Below, piece by piece: positions 25,039-33,846 of a DNA stretch of 64,000 bases (positions are counted from its first letter, which is position 1; each line of letters opens with the position of its first letter). The DNA is from Eubacteriaceae bacterium (GTDB lineage: Bacteria; Bacillota; Clostridia; Lachnospirales; Lachnospiraceae). A program made the position numbers and the translations under genes. The notes beneath the pieces were generated by a model. The model did not search any database. It saw only the letters and a list, made by a program, of their open reading frames with translations, and was not told where the DNA came from. The stretch covers positions 1 to 64,000 of the forward strand of contig CAJTDQ010000003.1 in NCBI GenBank assembly GCA_910574895.1, in the 5' to 3' direction.

Positions 25039-26034
25039 CTATTTGTTATCTGTAATTTGATTCTTTCGATTAATCCATTCGGTGGAAGCATCCATGGCGG
25101 TGCGGCAGGCATTCGTCTGGTCCAGAGCATTCAACATAACAAAATCATGAATGATGCCCTGTACACGTATGGCAGTAACATCCACTCCTGCACAGCGGAG
25201 TTTCTCACCAAAGGCTTCGCCCTCACTGCGTAAAACATCTGCCTGACCATTAATAATCATGGTTTCAGGGAAATTCTTTAGACATTCTGTATCTGTACGC
25301 AGTGGAGAGGCAGTAATTTCGTTTCTATCAGTAGGATTGGTGGTATACTGATTCCAAAACCATTGCATTCCTGCACGGTAAAGATAATAATTAGTAGCAA
25401 ACTCTCTATATGATGGAGTGTCAAAACAAGCATTTGTCACAGGATAGTATAAAAGTAGTTTCTGAATTTCAGGACCACAGCGCATTTCTGACATGAGACA
25501 CATGGCAATTGCCATATTTCCGCCGACGCTGTCGCCGGCAACAGTCAATGTGTTGTGGATGATACGACTGGTGTTTAATTTGCAGTTGGTAAGTGTATAT
25601 TGTCCGCTTATAAGCTCCCAAATGTGTGACAGGATAAAATAGCATTGCTCTATGGCAACAGGGTATTTTGCTTCTGGTGAACGAGTGTATTCAGGAAATA
25701 CAACAAGGGAATTGGTTCTTGCGGCAATTTCTCTGACAAGTTTTTCGTGAGTGTGAAAACTGCCAAATACCCAGCCCGCACCGTGAATATAAAATATTAC
25801 ATTTTGAATAGGCTTACAAGTTTGAGGAGTAACGAAATAGAGTGGAATTCGTCCCCAAGTAGTTTCAGCTTTTGTTTTGCATATATTAGCAGGATATTTG
25901 TAGACAGGAGTATCTTGAGCCTTTTCTAAGACCATTCTTCCCTCATCAGGCGGTAATTGAAAGATGAATGGTGGAATGGAATTTTGATTGCAGACTTCTT
26001 CGGCTGCTGGTTCTAATGGAACACAACGTTTCAT
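25039..26034 (-). CDS. Alpha/beta hydrolase, esterase/lipase of the HSL family
   Basis: This cytoplasmic esterase has the oxyanion motif FYIHGAGWVFGSF (HGGGW in most members), the nucleophile elbow VAGDSVGGNMAIAM, an acid in NGQADVLRSEGEAF and the His in GIIHDFVML. It would hydrolyse short-chain esters or amides. The ATG at 26034 (MKRCVPLEP) is preferred because GGAGAAAA lies just upstream; longer frames to 26082 have no binding site. The gene is divergent from the MerR-type regulator at 26188, which could control both. Confidence 0.88.
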   Translation of the reverse strand: MKRCVPLEPAAEEVCNQNSIPPFIFQLPPDEGRMVLEKAQDTPVYKYPANICKTKAETTWGRIPLYFVTPQTCKPIQNVIFYIHGAGWVFGSFHTHEKLVREIAARTNSLVVFPEYTRSPEAKYPVAIEQCYFILSHIWELISGQYTLTNCKLNTSRIIHNTLTVAGDSVGGNMAIAMCLMSEMRCGPEIQKLLLYYPVTNACFDTPSYREFATNYYLYRAGMQWFWNQYTTNPTDRNEITASPLRTDTECLKNFPETMIINGQADVLRSEGEAFGEKLRCAGVDVTAIRVQGIIHDFVMLNALDQTNACRTAMDASTEWINRKNQITDNK

Positions 26035-26114
26035 ATAGTTTTCTCCATGTTTCTTCATTATTAAAATATATGACACATACATTTATGTATTCAAAAAGAT
26101 TATTATAAAAACAA

Positions 26115-26145
26115 TTGACTCTTACATTGTGGTAGGTATTATAAT
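26115..26145 (+). promoter_or_regulatory. MerR-type promoter with 19-bp spacer
   Basis: TTGACT at 26115-26120 and TATAAT at 26140-26145 are 19 bases apart instead of 17, the hallmark of promoters that MerR-family activators untwist. The spacer contains an imperfect dyad CTTAC-x6-GTAGG. It precedes the MerR-type gene, implying autoregulation. Confidence 0.75.
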
Positions 26146-26187
26146 AAATATAAGCTCAAGAAAACACAATATTGTGGAGGTAACGAG

Positions 26188-27003
26188 ATGTTAAAAATAG
26201 GAGATTTTTCAAAATTATCCAGAGTTAGTATCCGAATGTTGCGCCATTATGATGAAATTAATCTTTTAAAACCAATAAAAATTGACGAGTTTACCGGATA
26301 TAGATATTATAATGAAGAGCAACTTCCGGTTATGGCTCGCATCAACGCATTGAAAGATATGGGATTTAGCCTTGCTGTAATCAGAGAGATTTTAAGGTGT
26401 TATAACAATAAGGAAGAGTTGGAGCAATATTTGCGTGTTCGATATGCTGAACTGGTTGAAGTTTCAGAGCAGACAGCGCAACGGTTACGATTTCTGGAAA
26501 CAGCCATAGAACGGCTGAGAAAGGATGAGAATATGAATTATAATGTTGTATTGAAAACTTTGCCTGAGAGACAAGTAGCTAGTGTTCGCAAGATTATTCC
26601 ACGCTATGAGCAAGAAGGAATGTTGTGGAACATTCTATTTCAAGAGACGAGTCATTTAAATCTTGTATTGGCAGAACCATGTTATATAAGTGCGATTTTC
26701 CATGACAAAGAATATAAGGAATCAGATGTAGAAGTAGAAGTGCAGGCTACTGTAAAGGAAAATTATCCAAATACAGAGAACGTAGTATTTAAAATAGAGC
26801 CAGAGGTTACTGTTGCCAGTATTATTTTTAAAGGTTCTTATGAACAGTTTAATGACGTATATGCATCTCTTGCTACATGGGTAGAAGCAAATGGCTATGC
26901 ATATTGTGGACCAATGTTTAGTATTTATCATGTGAGTCCACATGAGACAAAGAATCCAGAGGAATTTGTGACGGAGGTATGTTGTCCGATACAGAAAAAG
27001 TAA
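26188..27003 (+). CDS. MerR-family regulator with GyrI-like effector domain (BmrR-like)
   Basis: Residues 1-70 are a MerR winged helix (LKIGDFSKLSRVSIRMLRHYDEINLLKP, FTGYRYYNEEQLPVMARINALKDMGFSL), 75-112 a coiled-coil dimerisation helix, and about 120-271 a GyrI-like ligand-binding domain with a conserved glutamate-containing end (VTEVCCPIQKK). This is the BmrR architecture, which senses multidrug-like compounds. AAcgGAGGT-type binding sequence TGGAGG precedes ATG 26188. It is 13 bases upstream of a stand-alone GyrI-domain gene. Confidence 0.92.
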   Translation: MLKIGDFSKLSRVSIRMLRHYDEINLLKPIKIDEFTGYRYYNEEQLPVMARINALKDMGFSLAVIREILRCYNNKEELEQYLRVRYAELVEVSEQTAQRLRFLETAIERLRKDENMNYNVVLKTLPERQVASVRKIIPRYEQEGMLWNILFQETSHLNLVLAEPCYISAIFHDKEYKESDVEVEVQATVKENYPNTENVVFKIEPEVTVASIIFKGSYEQFNDVYASLATWVEANGYAYCGPMFSIYHVSPHETKNPEEFVTEVCCPIQKK

Positions 27004-27016
27004 CAGGAGGAAGAGA

Positions 27017-27652
27017 ATGGCATTTGATTACAAAAAGGAATATAAGGAGTTTTATTTACCACCAAAGAAACCGGTAATTGTTGATATTCCGAAAATGAAC
27101 TATATCGCAGTGAGAGGAAAAGGGAATCCCAACGATGAAGACGGAGATTATAAAAAAGCTATAGGATTGCTATATGCGATTGCTTTTACGATAAAAATGA
27201 GTTATAAGGGGACGCGTCAGATTGAGGGATATTTTCAATATGTTGTACCCCCTCTTGAAGGATTGTGGTGGCAGGAAAATACGGAGGGAATTGTCTATTC
27301 GAAAAAAGATGAATTTCATTGGATTTCAATGATACGTCTGCCGGATTTTGTAAGTAAAGAAGATTTTGCTTGGGCTGTGGAAGAGGCTGAAAGAAAAAAG
27401 AAAATGGATTTTTCGAAAGTTGAATACTTTACTTATGATGAAGGAAAGTGTGTACAGTGTATGCATATTGGTTCGTATGATGATGAGCCGGCTACGATTG
27501 TGTCAATGGACAGCTTTGCAAAAGAAGAGGGGTACGAAGTTGATATTACGCAAGAGCGTTTTCATCATGAAATATACTTGAGTGACCCCAGAAGGTGCGA
27601 TGTGTCTAAGTTGAGGACAGTGGTTAGACATCCGATTAGGAAGAGTGAGTGA
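27017..27652 (+). CDS. Stand-alone GyrI-like small-molecule-binding protein
   Basis: This 211-aa protein has FDYKKEYKEFYLPPKKPVIVDIPKMNYIAVRGKGNPND at the start and IGSYDDEPATIVSMDSFAKEEGYEVD, LSDPRRCDVSKLRTVVRHPI near the end, the pattern of GyrI-like domain proteins without a DNA-binding part. Some members hydrolyse cyclopropanoid or other toxins, others only bind ligands. The Cys in GKCVQCMHIG is noteworthy. Binding site AGGAGGAA before ATG 27017; co-transcribed with the MerR-type gene. Confidence 0.9.
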   Translation: MAFDYKKEYKEFYLPPKKPVIVDIPKMNYIAVRGKGNPNDEDGDYKKAIGLLYAIAFTIKMSYKGTRQIEGYFQYVVPPLEGLWWQENTEGIVYSKKDEFHWISMIRLPDFVSKEDFAWAVEEAERKKKMDFSKVEYFTYDEGKCVQCMHIGSYDDEPATIVSMDSFAKEEGYEVDITQERFHHEIYLSDPRRCDVSKLRTVVRHPIRKSE

Positions 27653-27745
27653 GGTGTTGGTGAATATAAAGGTTTCTCATGAGTTTGGGGCTTTGATTAG
27701 GGGCAAAATATTTTGTGAAATTCTGTAATTTTATGGGAGATTTTG

Positions 27746-27869
27746 TTGACTTCATTTTTGGAAAATGTTAAGATTAATTATATAGAGGGGGAAAGAGTGA
27801 TAGGGCACTAAAAGAAGAATAATTTTGGATTTTTATACTCCCCTTGCTATGGCAGAGGGGAGTTTTTTG
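27746..27869 (+). ncRNA. Candidate small RNA with own promoter and terminator
   Basis: TTGACT (27746-27751), a 17-base spacer and TAAGAT (27769-27774) would start a transcript near 27781 that meets, about 85 bases later, a hairpin ACTCCCCT/AGGGGAGT (27837-27844 with 27856-27863) followed by six T. No reading frame of more than a few codons with a binding site lies inside. The purine-rich 5' part (AGAGGGGGAAAGAG) and the pyrimidine-rich terminator arm could interact. No known family was recognised. Confidence 0.5.
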
Positions 27870-27941
27870 TATGGGAAATGGGAACTATTAATCGAGGATA
27901 ATTTCTTATTATCCTCGATTAAAAAGTGATTAATTCTAAGT

Positions 27942-28865
27942 TTACTTTACTCTAAACTCGTTTCTCGGATGTTTATTCACCAATATATCCTTTTGCTTCC
28001 GCATAGAAACATGTGTATATATCTCTGTCGTTTGAATGGAGCTATGCCCTAACATATGTTGGATATATCTGATATCAACATCTTCCTCTAACAGATATGT
28101 AGCAAAAGAATGACGAAACATATGTGGTGTAATATGTAAACAAATTCCCGCAATTTTAGCGTATTTATTAATCATTTCTCTAACAGATTGCTCAGAAAGA
28201 CGACGTTTTAGGCGATTGGCAAAGAAAAAACCACAATGTTGAATATATTCAGCAAATTCTATATAATAAGTGGATAATGCCTTGATAACTTCGGGATTTC
28301 CGATTTGTATTTTTCGTTCTTTTGCACCTTTTCCGTAGATATCAATGTTTCCACTTATCAAATCAATATTTTCAGGCTTTAAAGAGCAAAGTTCAGAAAT
28401 TCTCATACCAGTGGCAAATAATAATTCGATTACAGCAATGTCGCGAATAACACATTTTCTTTCAAAATCTGTTTGGCAATAATCCAATTGTTTATAGATA
28501 GTAAAGAGAAAAGATTCGATTGTATGAATAGGAATTGTTTTAGGCAGTTTTTGTGGTTCGCGGAATTTAATTTGTAATTTATTAAAAGGGTTACAAGAAA
28601 TAATTTCTTTATACTCTAAATAGTGAAAAAAGGCTTTGAGACTGGCGATTTTTCTTTTTACAGTTTTGGGTTTAAATTTAGAGTGGAGTGTAGTAATAAA
28701 CTGTTCTAAAGTAGTAGAAAGAATTGCGATACTAAAATCGTTAGACACAAAAATACAATATTGTCTCAAATCTATACGGTAGGCTTTTTGTGTTTTAAAA
28801 TCGAGTCTTTTTTGAAGTTGGCAGAATTTCAAGTAGGCGTCAACTTGGTTTTGTAAATTATTCAT
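27942..28865 (-). CDS. Tyrosine recombinase, XerC/XerD-like
   Basis: The 307-aa product begins MNNLQNQVDAYLKFCQ, with AAAGGAGA before the ATG at 28865; a longer frame upstream is not needed. It has an N-terminal SAM-like core-binding domain (about 1-85) and a catalytic domain with the Arg in ATGMRISELCSL, HMFRHSFATYLLEE (His and Arg), LGHSS (His) and the nucleophile Tyr in TEIYTHVS. Size and order fit XerC/D-type recombinases rather than phage integrases. No prophage or integron genes are beside it, and flanking direct repeats were not seen, so whether it serves the chromosome or a lost element is open. Confidence 0.88.
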   Translation of the reverse strand: MNNLQNQVDAYLKFCQLQKRLDFKTQKAYRIDLRQYCIFVSNDFSIAILSTTLEQFITTLHSKFKPKTVKRKIASLKAFFHYLEYKEIISCNPFNKLQIKFREPQKLPKTIPIHTIESFLFTIYKQLDYCQTDFERKCVIRDIAVIELLFATGMRISELCSLKPENIDLISGNIDIYGKGAKERKIQIGNPEVIKALSTYYIEFAEYIQHCGFFFANRLKRRLSEQSVREMINKYAKIAGICLHITPHMFRHSFATYLLEEDVDIRYIQHMLGHSSIQTTEIYTHVSMRKQKDILVNKHPRNEFRVK

Positions 28866-29084
28866 GGTCTTTCTCCTTTGTATATTGTAATAAATAATTA
28901 ATATATCAGTAAAATAAATAAAAGTATATTTATTTGAAAATAATGTTGACAAGTACAAATTAAACATATATTATAATATATAATTAAAAAGAGATGTTAA
29001 AAATCAATAAAGGACTAAAATGTATGAATTGAAAGAAAGTTGTTGATATTTTCTTTTAATATACATATAATAATATTAACCAAA

Positions 29085-29220
29085 GATATCTACGATTTGT
29101 CGGATTCGTGGGTGGAGGTTTTATCGTAAGTTTGGTTCACTTACACCGAATAGGCTTTGCCGAAGAGAAGAGAACCATCATAGACTTATAATGCTCCTGA
29201 TTGATTTCAGGGGCATTTCT
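29085..29220 (+). ncRNA. Structured RNA element ending in a terminator, upstream of the PBECR4-like gene
   Basis: The stretch is more G-rich than its surroundings and can fold: TCTACGAT (about 29090) with ATCATAGA (about 29177), ATTCG with CGAAT, a perfect hairpin GTAAGT-TTGGTTC-ACTTAC, GGC-TTT-GCC, and GGTTTT with AGAACC. It ends in an 11-bp hairpin AATGCTCCTGA/TCAGGGGCATT (29190-29200 with 29207-29217) followed by TTCTTT. A riboswitch-like leader or a free small RNA (6S RNA was considered, but the core looks too short) would both fit. I could not assign an Rfam family. Confidence 0.5.
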
Positions 29221-29238
29221 TTATGTATGAAGGATTTC

Positions 29239-29826
29239 ATGATTATGAATCAATTATTATATAAATTTAATGAGTACAAAAGTATTGCAAATTATCAAAT
29301 GGAATACGAGTTGGTTAATGGGGATACAATAAAAGTTAAGCTTAGGCAAACTGATTTTCCACATCTAATAGGTTTACACAAACTTATTGATATACCGATA
29401 ATTAGGCAGTTTAATGATAAGTCTAATGTAACTGTTAGTGCAAAGTTTATAATATCAAAAATAAAACGAGAGCAATTACTTACTGAAAATGTTATAAAGC
29501 ATAGCAATTATTTTAATTTAATTAGTAAGAGATACGAACATTTTACAAAAGACAATATATTATCACTTTCTTATACAGATGCGTTAATTGATTTTAATGC
29601 GAATTTAATTTGTTCATCTTTAAAATCAAAGTACATATTATTCGAGAAAAAAGAGCAAGGATATAATCATTTGTGTATAGCTCAGAGCATTAAAGTAACT
29701 AAATATGTAGAGTCATTTTTTTATAATTCAACAGATTTATATATTAGAAACCAAAAAATTATAAAGGTTAAAAAAATTAAAATATATGATTCTAAGGGAC
29801 ATATTTATATGGAAGATTTATTATAG
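29239..29826 (+). CDS. PBECR4-like nuclease-domain protein
   Basis: The product has about 195 aa. The segment YELVNGDTIKVKLRQTDFPHLIGLHKLIDIPII (about residues 18-50 from the second Met) matches PBECR4, a barnase/EndoU/colicin-like nuclease domain known from phages and toxins. The conserved His in DFPHLIGLHK is present. There is no signal peptide. AAGGA lies four bases before ATG 29239 and ten before 29245; either may be used. The structured RNA and its terminator stand directly upstream and may control it. Function is inferred at family level only. Confidence 0.65.
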   Translation: MIMNQLLYKFNEYKSIANYQMEYELVNGDTIKVKLRQTDFPHLIGLHKLIDIPIIRQFNDKSNVTVSAKFIISKIKREQLLTENVIKHSNYFNLISKRYEHFTKDNILSLSYTDALIDFNANLICSSLKSKYILFEKKEQGYNHLCIAQSIKVTKYVESFFYNSTDLYIRNQKIIKVKKIKIYDSKGHIYMEDLL

Positions 29827-29889
29827 AAAAGTAAGTGAACTAACTTCAGGCTTATGAATATCATAAATTAAAACGTTCAAGGACACTTT

Positions 29890-30459
29890 ATGAATTGCAG
29901 ATGTGAATTAAGCAATGTGGCAAAAGCTTACCTAAATAAATTTTATTGTATTTTGAATACGATGATAGATGAGATGACAGGTGCAGAGTTAAGCGACAGT
30001 ATTTCCTATAATTTTATTGTTCAGATGATACCACACCACAGAGCTGCCATTGAAATGTCTGAAAATCTTTTACAATATACAACATGCATACCGCTACAGA
30101 ATATCGCATTGCAGATAATTGAAGAGCAGACAAAGAGCATAGAAAATATGCAGGCAATTTTGGGTGACTGTTCGGGATTGATAAATGATGTTTCGGCAGT
30201 GGAGTCATACCAATGTAAGGTAAATAACATTATGAATACAATGTTTTGTGGAATGGAAAGTGCACCAAGTACGAATCGGATTAATGCTAATTTCATGCAG
30301 GAAATGATTCCTCATCATGAGGGTGCTATTGCATTGAGTCATAATGCTTTATGTTGTGATATTTGTCCTGGGCTCATCCCTATTTTAGAGGCGATTATTA
30401 CTTCTCAAGAGAGAGGCGTTCAACAAATGGAACAGTTACTACGAAGTATCAGATATTAG
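29890..30459 (+). CDS. DUF305 (ferritin-like) protein, two-repeat form
   Basis: The 189-aa protein consists of two similar halves, each with the DUF305 motif: FIVQMIPHHRAAIEMS (about residues 47-62) and FMQEMIPHHEGAIALS (about 137-152). The paired histidines are likely metal ligands of a four-helix ferritin-like fold. Most DUF305 proteins are secreted; this one has no signal peptide and begins MNCRCELSN. A copper- or metal-related role is suspected for the family but not shown here. A strong terminator follows at 30488. Confidence 0.88.
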   Translation: MNCRCELSNVAKAYLNKFYCILNTMIDEMTGAELSDSISYNFIVQMIPHHRAAIEMSENLLQYTTCIPLQNIALQIIEEQTKSIENMQAILGDCSGLINDVSAVESYQCKVNNIMNTMFCGMESAPSTNRINANFMQEMIPHHEGAIALSHNALCCDICPGLIPILEAIITSQERGVQQMEQLLRSIRY

Positions 30460-30487
30460 AATAAATAAAAATCAGTATAGAAGGTAG

Positions 30488-30514
30488 AAGGGGCTGTAAA
30501 AGAGCCCCTTTTTT
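30488..30514 (+). terminator. Terminator after the DUF305 gene
   Basis: AAGGGGCT/AGCCCCTT stem with a 7-base loop, then six T. Confidence 0.92.
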
Positions 30515-30682
30515 CTGTTATGAATTACTCTAAGTCAAACTGCTAAAAAACTATCCCTTCTTTTTTTACTGCCCGATTTTATTAATAAAAATAAAAAATA
30601 ATAGACAATACTATAAAAGTATGAAAGAATAAAGGAAAATCATTTTATAAAAATTGATTTTCAATATAGAAAGGCAGGAAAA

Positions 30683-31159
30683 ATGAAGCGAAAAATGAAA
30701 AAGGTATCAGATTCCATGATAGAGCAGGTTTATCAGGTAAGACCGGAGCATTTAAACGGTGCAGGAAGACTTTTTGGTGGAAAACTGATGGAGTGGATAG
30801 ATGAAATTGCAGGTTTGGTTGCTATAAGGCATACACAGACAAATGTTGTTACAGCATCTGTAGATAATTTAAGATTTATCAGAGGGGCTTATCAGAATGA
30901 TTTGCTTGTTTTAATTGGAAAAGTTTCTTATGTGGGAAATACATCCATGGAAATCCGTGTAGATACTTATGTAGAAGATTTGACTGGTATGCGCAGACCG
31001 ATTAACCGAGCCTACTTAACATTGGTAGCGATTGATGAGAATGGGGAACCGGTGCAGATACCTGGAATCATATTGGAAAATGAAGGGGAAGAAGCTGAGT
31101 GGGAAGCAGCAAAACGAAGAAAAGAACTTAGGATTCAAAGGAAGAAAGAAGGATTTTAG
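30683..31159 (+). CDS. Acyl-CoA thioesterase (YciA-like hotdog protein)
   Basis: This 158-aa hot-dog fold protein has VRPEHLNGAGRLFGGKLMEWIDEIAGLVAIRHT (about residues 15-47), with the Asp of the active helix, and VDTYVEDLTGMRRPINRAYLTLVAID. It hydrolyses acyl-CoA in the cytoplasm. AAAGGCAGGA precedes ATG 30683. The ABC-F gene starts 12 bases after its stop, so it may be the first gene of that transcript. Confidence 0.9.
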   Translation: MKRKMKKVSDSMIEQVYQVRPEHLNGAGRLFGGKLMEWIDEIAGLVAIRHTQTNVVTASVDNLRFIRGAYQNDLLVLIGKVSYVGNTSMEIRVDTYVEDLTGMRRPINRAYLTLVAIDENGEPVQIPGIILENEGEEAEWEAAKRRKELRIQRKKEGF

Positions 31160-31171
31160 GAGAAAAATAAT

Positions 31172-32656
31172 ATGTCGCTGATAGACGTTAATAAATTATC
31201 ATTTGGCTATGATGGAAGTTATGACATGGTTTTTGAGGATGTCAGCTTTCAAATTGATACGAATTGGAAACTTGGTTTTATAGGAAGGAATGGACGTGGC
31301 AAAACAACATTTCTTAATTTGTTATTAGGAAAATATGAATATAAGGGTAAAATCCATGCCAGTGTGAATTTTGAATATTTTCCATATCATGTGAACGATA
31401 AAAGCAGAGAAACTTTGGAAATTCTCCAGGAAATATGTCCAGAGGTTATGGAATGGGAAATATCATGTGAATTAGCACAATTGGATGTTGAGGATGAGGT
31501 GCTGTACAGACCTTTTGAAACATTATCTAATGGTGAGCAGACAAAAGTATTGCTTGCTGCTTTGTTTTTAGCATCTAATGCATTTTTACTTATTGATGAG
31601 CCTACGAATCATCTTGATTCAGCAGCCCGCGACTCCGTAAAAAAATATCTAAAGAGGAAAAAAGGATTTATTCTTGTATCGCATGACAGAGTTTTACTGG
31701 ATGAATGTATTGATCATGTTTTGTCTATTAATAAAACGAATATAGAGATTCAAAAAGGGAATTTTTCATCATGGTTTCACAATAAAGAGCAGCAGGATAA
31801 ATTTGAACTGGCTCAGAATGAAAAATTAAATAAAGATATCAAGAGGTTATCAGAGGCATCAAAGCGAAGTGGAGAATGGTCAGGCAGGGTTGAAAAATCA
31901 AAAAAAGGAACAACGAACTCTGGTTCAAAAATAGACAGGGGATATGTAGGTCATAAAGCTGCAAAGATGATGAAACGTTCTAAAAGTCTGGAGTCACGCC
32001 AACAGACAGCTATTCGTGAAAAAACCAAGCTGTTGAAAGATATTGAAGTCTGTTCTGATTTAGAATTGCGTCCGATACATCATCATAGCAGGAGGTTGAT
32101 AGAGCTGTCGAGCATTGCAATTTCTTATGATGATAAGGAGGTTTGCAAAGATGTAAATTTTGCTGTTATGCAGGGCGAAAGAATTGCTTTAACTGGTAAA
32201 AATGGATGTGGCAAATCCTCGGTATTGAAATTAATTTGTGGAGAAAACATAAAATATACAGGGGAAATCTTTCAGGCAGGAGGTTTGATTATTTCAGTTG
32301 TTCCCCAGTCTACAGAAGGGCTTGCAGGTACTTTACGTGAATATGCCAGAGAAAGTATGGTTGATGAAACACTATTTATGACAATATTAAGGAAAATGGA
32401 TTTTCCTAGAGACCAGTTTGATAAAAGGATAGAGAATTATAGTGAAGGACAGAAAAAGAAAGTACTGCTTGCCGCAAGTTTAGGAAAACAGGCACATGTA
32501 TATATCTGGGATGAACCACTAAATTATATAGATGTTTTGTCAAAAATACAAATAGAACAGTTGATTCTTGAGTATGAACCTACATTAATTTTTGTAGAGC
32601 ATGATTCTACTTTCACAAGTAATATTGCTACACGTGTTATAGAGATAGGAGTGTAA
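31172..32656 (+). CDS. Lsa-type ABC-F ribosomal protection protein
   Basis: This 494-aa protein has two ATPase domains and no membrane part. First domain: YDGSYDMVFEDVSFQIDTNWKLGFIGRNGRGKTT and LSNGEQTKVLLAALFL; second domain: LTGKNGCGKSS and YSEGQKKKVLLAASLG, with DEP Walker B motifs in both. The opening and the linker (residues about 200-290, with SGRVEKSKKGT and RGYVGHKAAKMM) are those of the Lsa group, which dislodges lincosamides, streptogramin A and pleuromutilins from ribosomes. Resistance is a family-based expectation. There is no leader-peptide attenuator in front; it follows a thioesterase gene by 12 bases. Confidence 0.88.
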   Translation: MSLIDVNKLSFGYDGSYDMVFEDVSFQIDTNWKLGFIGRNGRGKTTFLNLLLGKYEYKGKIHASVNFEYFPYHVNDKSRETLEILQEICPEVMEWEISCELAQLDVEDEVLYRPFETLSNGEQTKVLLAALFLASNAFLLIDEPTNHLDSAARDSVKKYLKRKKGFILVSHDRVLLDECIDHVLSINKTNIEIQKGNFSSWFHNKEQQDKFELAQNEKLNKDIKRLSEASKRSGEWSGRVEKSKKGTTNSGSKIDRGYVGHKAAKMMKRSKSLESRQQTAIREKTKLLKDIEVCSDLELRPIHHHSRRLIELSSIAISYDDKEVCKDVNFAVMQGERIALTGKNGCGKSSVLKLICGENIKYTGEIFQAGGLIISVVPQSTEGLAGTLREYARESMVDETLFMTILRKMDFPRDQFDKRIENYSEGQKKKVLLAASLGKQAHVYIWDEPLNYIDVLSKIQIEQLILEYEPTLIFVEHDSTFTSNIATRVIEIGV

Positions 32657-32679
32657 AGAGATATAATTAGGAGAACAGA

Positions 32680-33042
32680 ATGAAATTAAAAAATGTGTTA
32701 GTTGTTGTAAAAGATATTGAGAAGTCAAAGAAATTTTACAAAGACCTGTTCGGTCTGGATGTCATTTTAGATAATGACGGTAACGTGATTTTGACAGAAG
32801 GATTGGTATTGCAGGATGCTTCTATCTGGGAAGAATTTATACAAAGAGAAGTAATACCTCAGAATAATTCCACAGAACTTTATTTTGAAGAGAAAGATAT
32901 AGAAAGGTTTGTAGAAAAATTAGAAAACTATGAGGAACCAATCTGCTACGTGAATCATTTGATGGAGCATTCATGGGGACAGAAAGTAGTCCGTTTTTAT
33001 GATCCGGATGGAAATTTAATAGAAGTTGGTACCCCGATGTGA
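32680..33042 (+). CDS. VOC-family (glyoxalase-like) protein
   Basis: This 120-aa protein shows LKNVLVVVKDIEKSKKFYKDLFGLDV at the start, a central ELYFEEKDIERFVEKLE and the end VVRFYDPDGNLIEVGTPM, the paired beta-alpha-beta modules and metal-site Glu of the vicinal-oxygen-chelate fold. It could be a lyase, dioxygenase or antibiotic-binding protein; its place between resistance-like genes favours a binding or modifying role, but that is a guess. Confidence 0.88.
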   Translation: MKLKNVLVVVKDIEKSKKFYKDLFGLDVILDNDGNVILTEGLVLQDASIWEEFIQREVIPQNNSTELYFEEKDIERFVEKLENYEEPICYVNHLMEHSWGQKVVRFYDPDGNLIEVGTPM

Positions 33043-33082
33043 TTTTATTAAACAGAAATAGAGAGTAAAAGGAAGAAAGCTT

Positions 33083-33844
33083 ATGTTATACCAAGATGTA
33101 ATAAATGATTTTACAAATATGTGTAAAGACATATTTTCGGATGACTTAACAGGCATCTATCTGCACGGTTCTTTGGCTATGGGCTGCTTCAATCCTAATA
33201 AAAGTGATATAGATTTCATCGTTGTAATAGAAAATGATATGACAGAAAAGCAGAAGATAGATTTTATGAACAGTGTTGTGGAACTGAATCAGCAGGCACC
33301 ACCAAAAGGTATAGAAGTCAGCATCGTAAAGAAAGAATATTGCAATCCTTTTGTATATCCTACGAGATTTGAATTACACTTTTCTATTGCACATTTACAA
33401 TGGTTTAAAAATAATCCTTACGAATATATAGAAAAAATGAATGGTACCGATAAAGACCTTGCTGCACACTTTATGATAATTCATCAATATGGAATTGTAT
33501 TATATGGAAAAGAGATAACAGAGGTGTTTGGCAAAGTACAGGAAGAATACTATATAGACAGTATATGGGAAGACGTAAAGAATGCGAAAGAAGACATTCT
33601 TGTAAACGCGGTCTATGTTATACTTAATTTGTGCAGAGTGACAGCGTTTCTGAAAGAAAGGTTATGTCTGTCTAAATTAGAAGGTGGAAAATGGGCAATT
33701 AGAAATGTGAATCAAAAGTATAAAAGGTTAATTTTGAATGCAATACATTGCTATGAAACAGACGAAATCATAAATGAAGATAAAGAAATCTTATTGGATT
33801 TTGCAGAAGAAATGATAAAACAGATTAAAGTGAATGGAGAATAA
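33083..33844 (+). CDS. Aminoglycoside nucleotidyltransferase-like protein
   Basis: The nucleotidyltransferase site is clear: [28 protein letters not shown] (about residues 19-46), with GS and DxD. The C-terminal region ([32 protein letters not shown], about 172-203) matches the four-helix DUF4111 domain of AadA/ANT(9)-type enzymes. Such enzymes adenylylate streptomycin or spectinomycin; this one is divergent and drug activity is not proved. The next gene starts two bases after its stop. Confidence 0.8.
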   Translation: MLYQDVINDFTNMCKDIFSDDLTGIYLHGSLAMGCFNPNKSDIDFIVVIENDMTEKQKIDFMNSVVELNQQAPPKGIEVSIVKKEYCNPFVYPTRFELHFSIAHLQWFKNNPYEYIEKMNGTDKDLAAHFMIIHQYGIVLYGKEITEVFGKVQEEYYIDSIWEDVKNAKEDILVNAVYVILNLCRVTAFLKERLCLSKLEGGKWAIRNVNQKYKRLILNAIHCYETDEIINEDKEILLDFAEEMIKQIKVNGE

Positions 33845-33846
33845 AA

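Noticed and set aside
29075-29190. 6S RNA (ssrS) as name for the structured RNA
   Set aside because: The closing stems are only about 100 bases apart, shorter than expected for 6S RNA, and I cannot confirm the family without a covariance search.
27942-29190. Integrated phage or mobile island at the Xer-like recombinase
   Set aside because: No tRNA target, no flanking direct repeats and no phage genes were seen; the protein has the size of XerC/D proteins.
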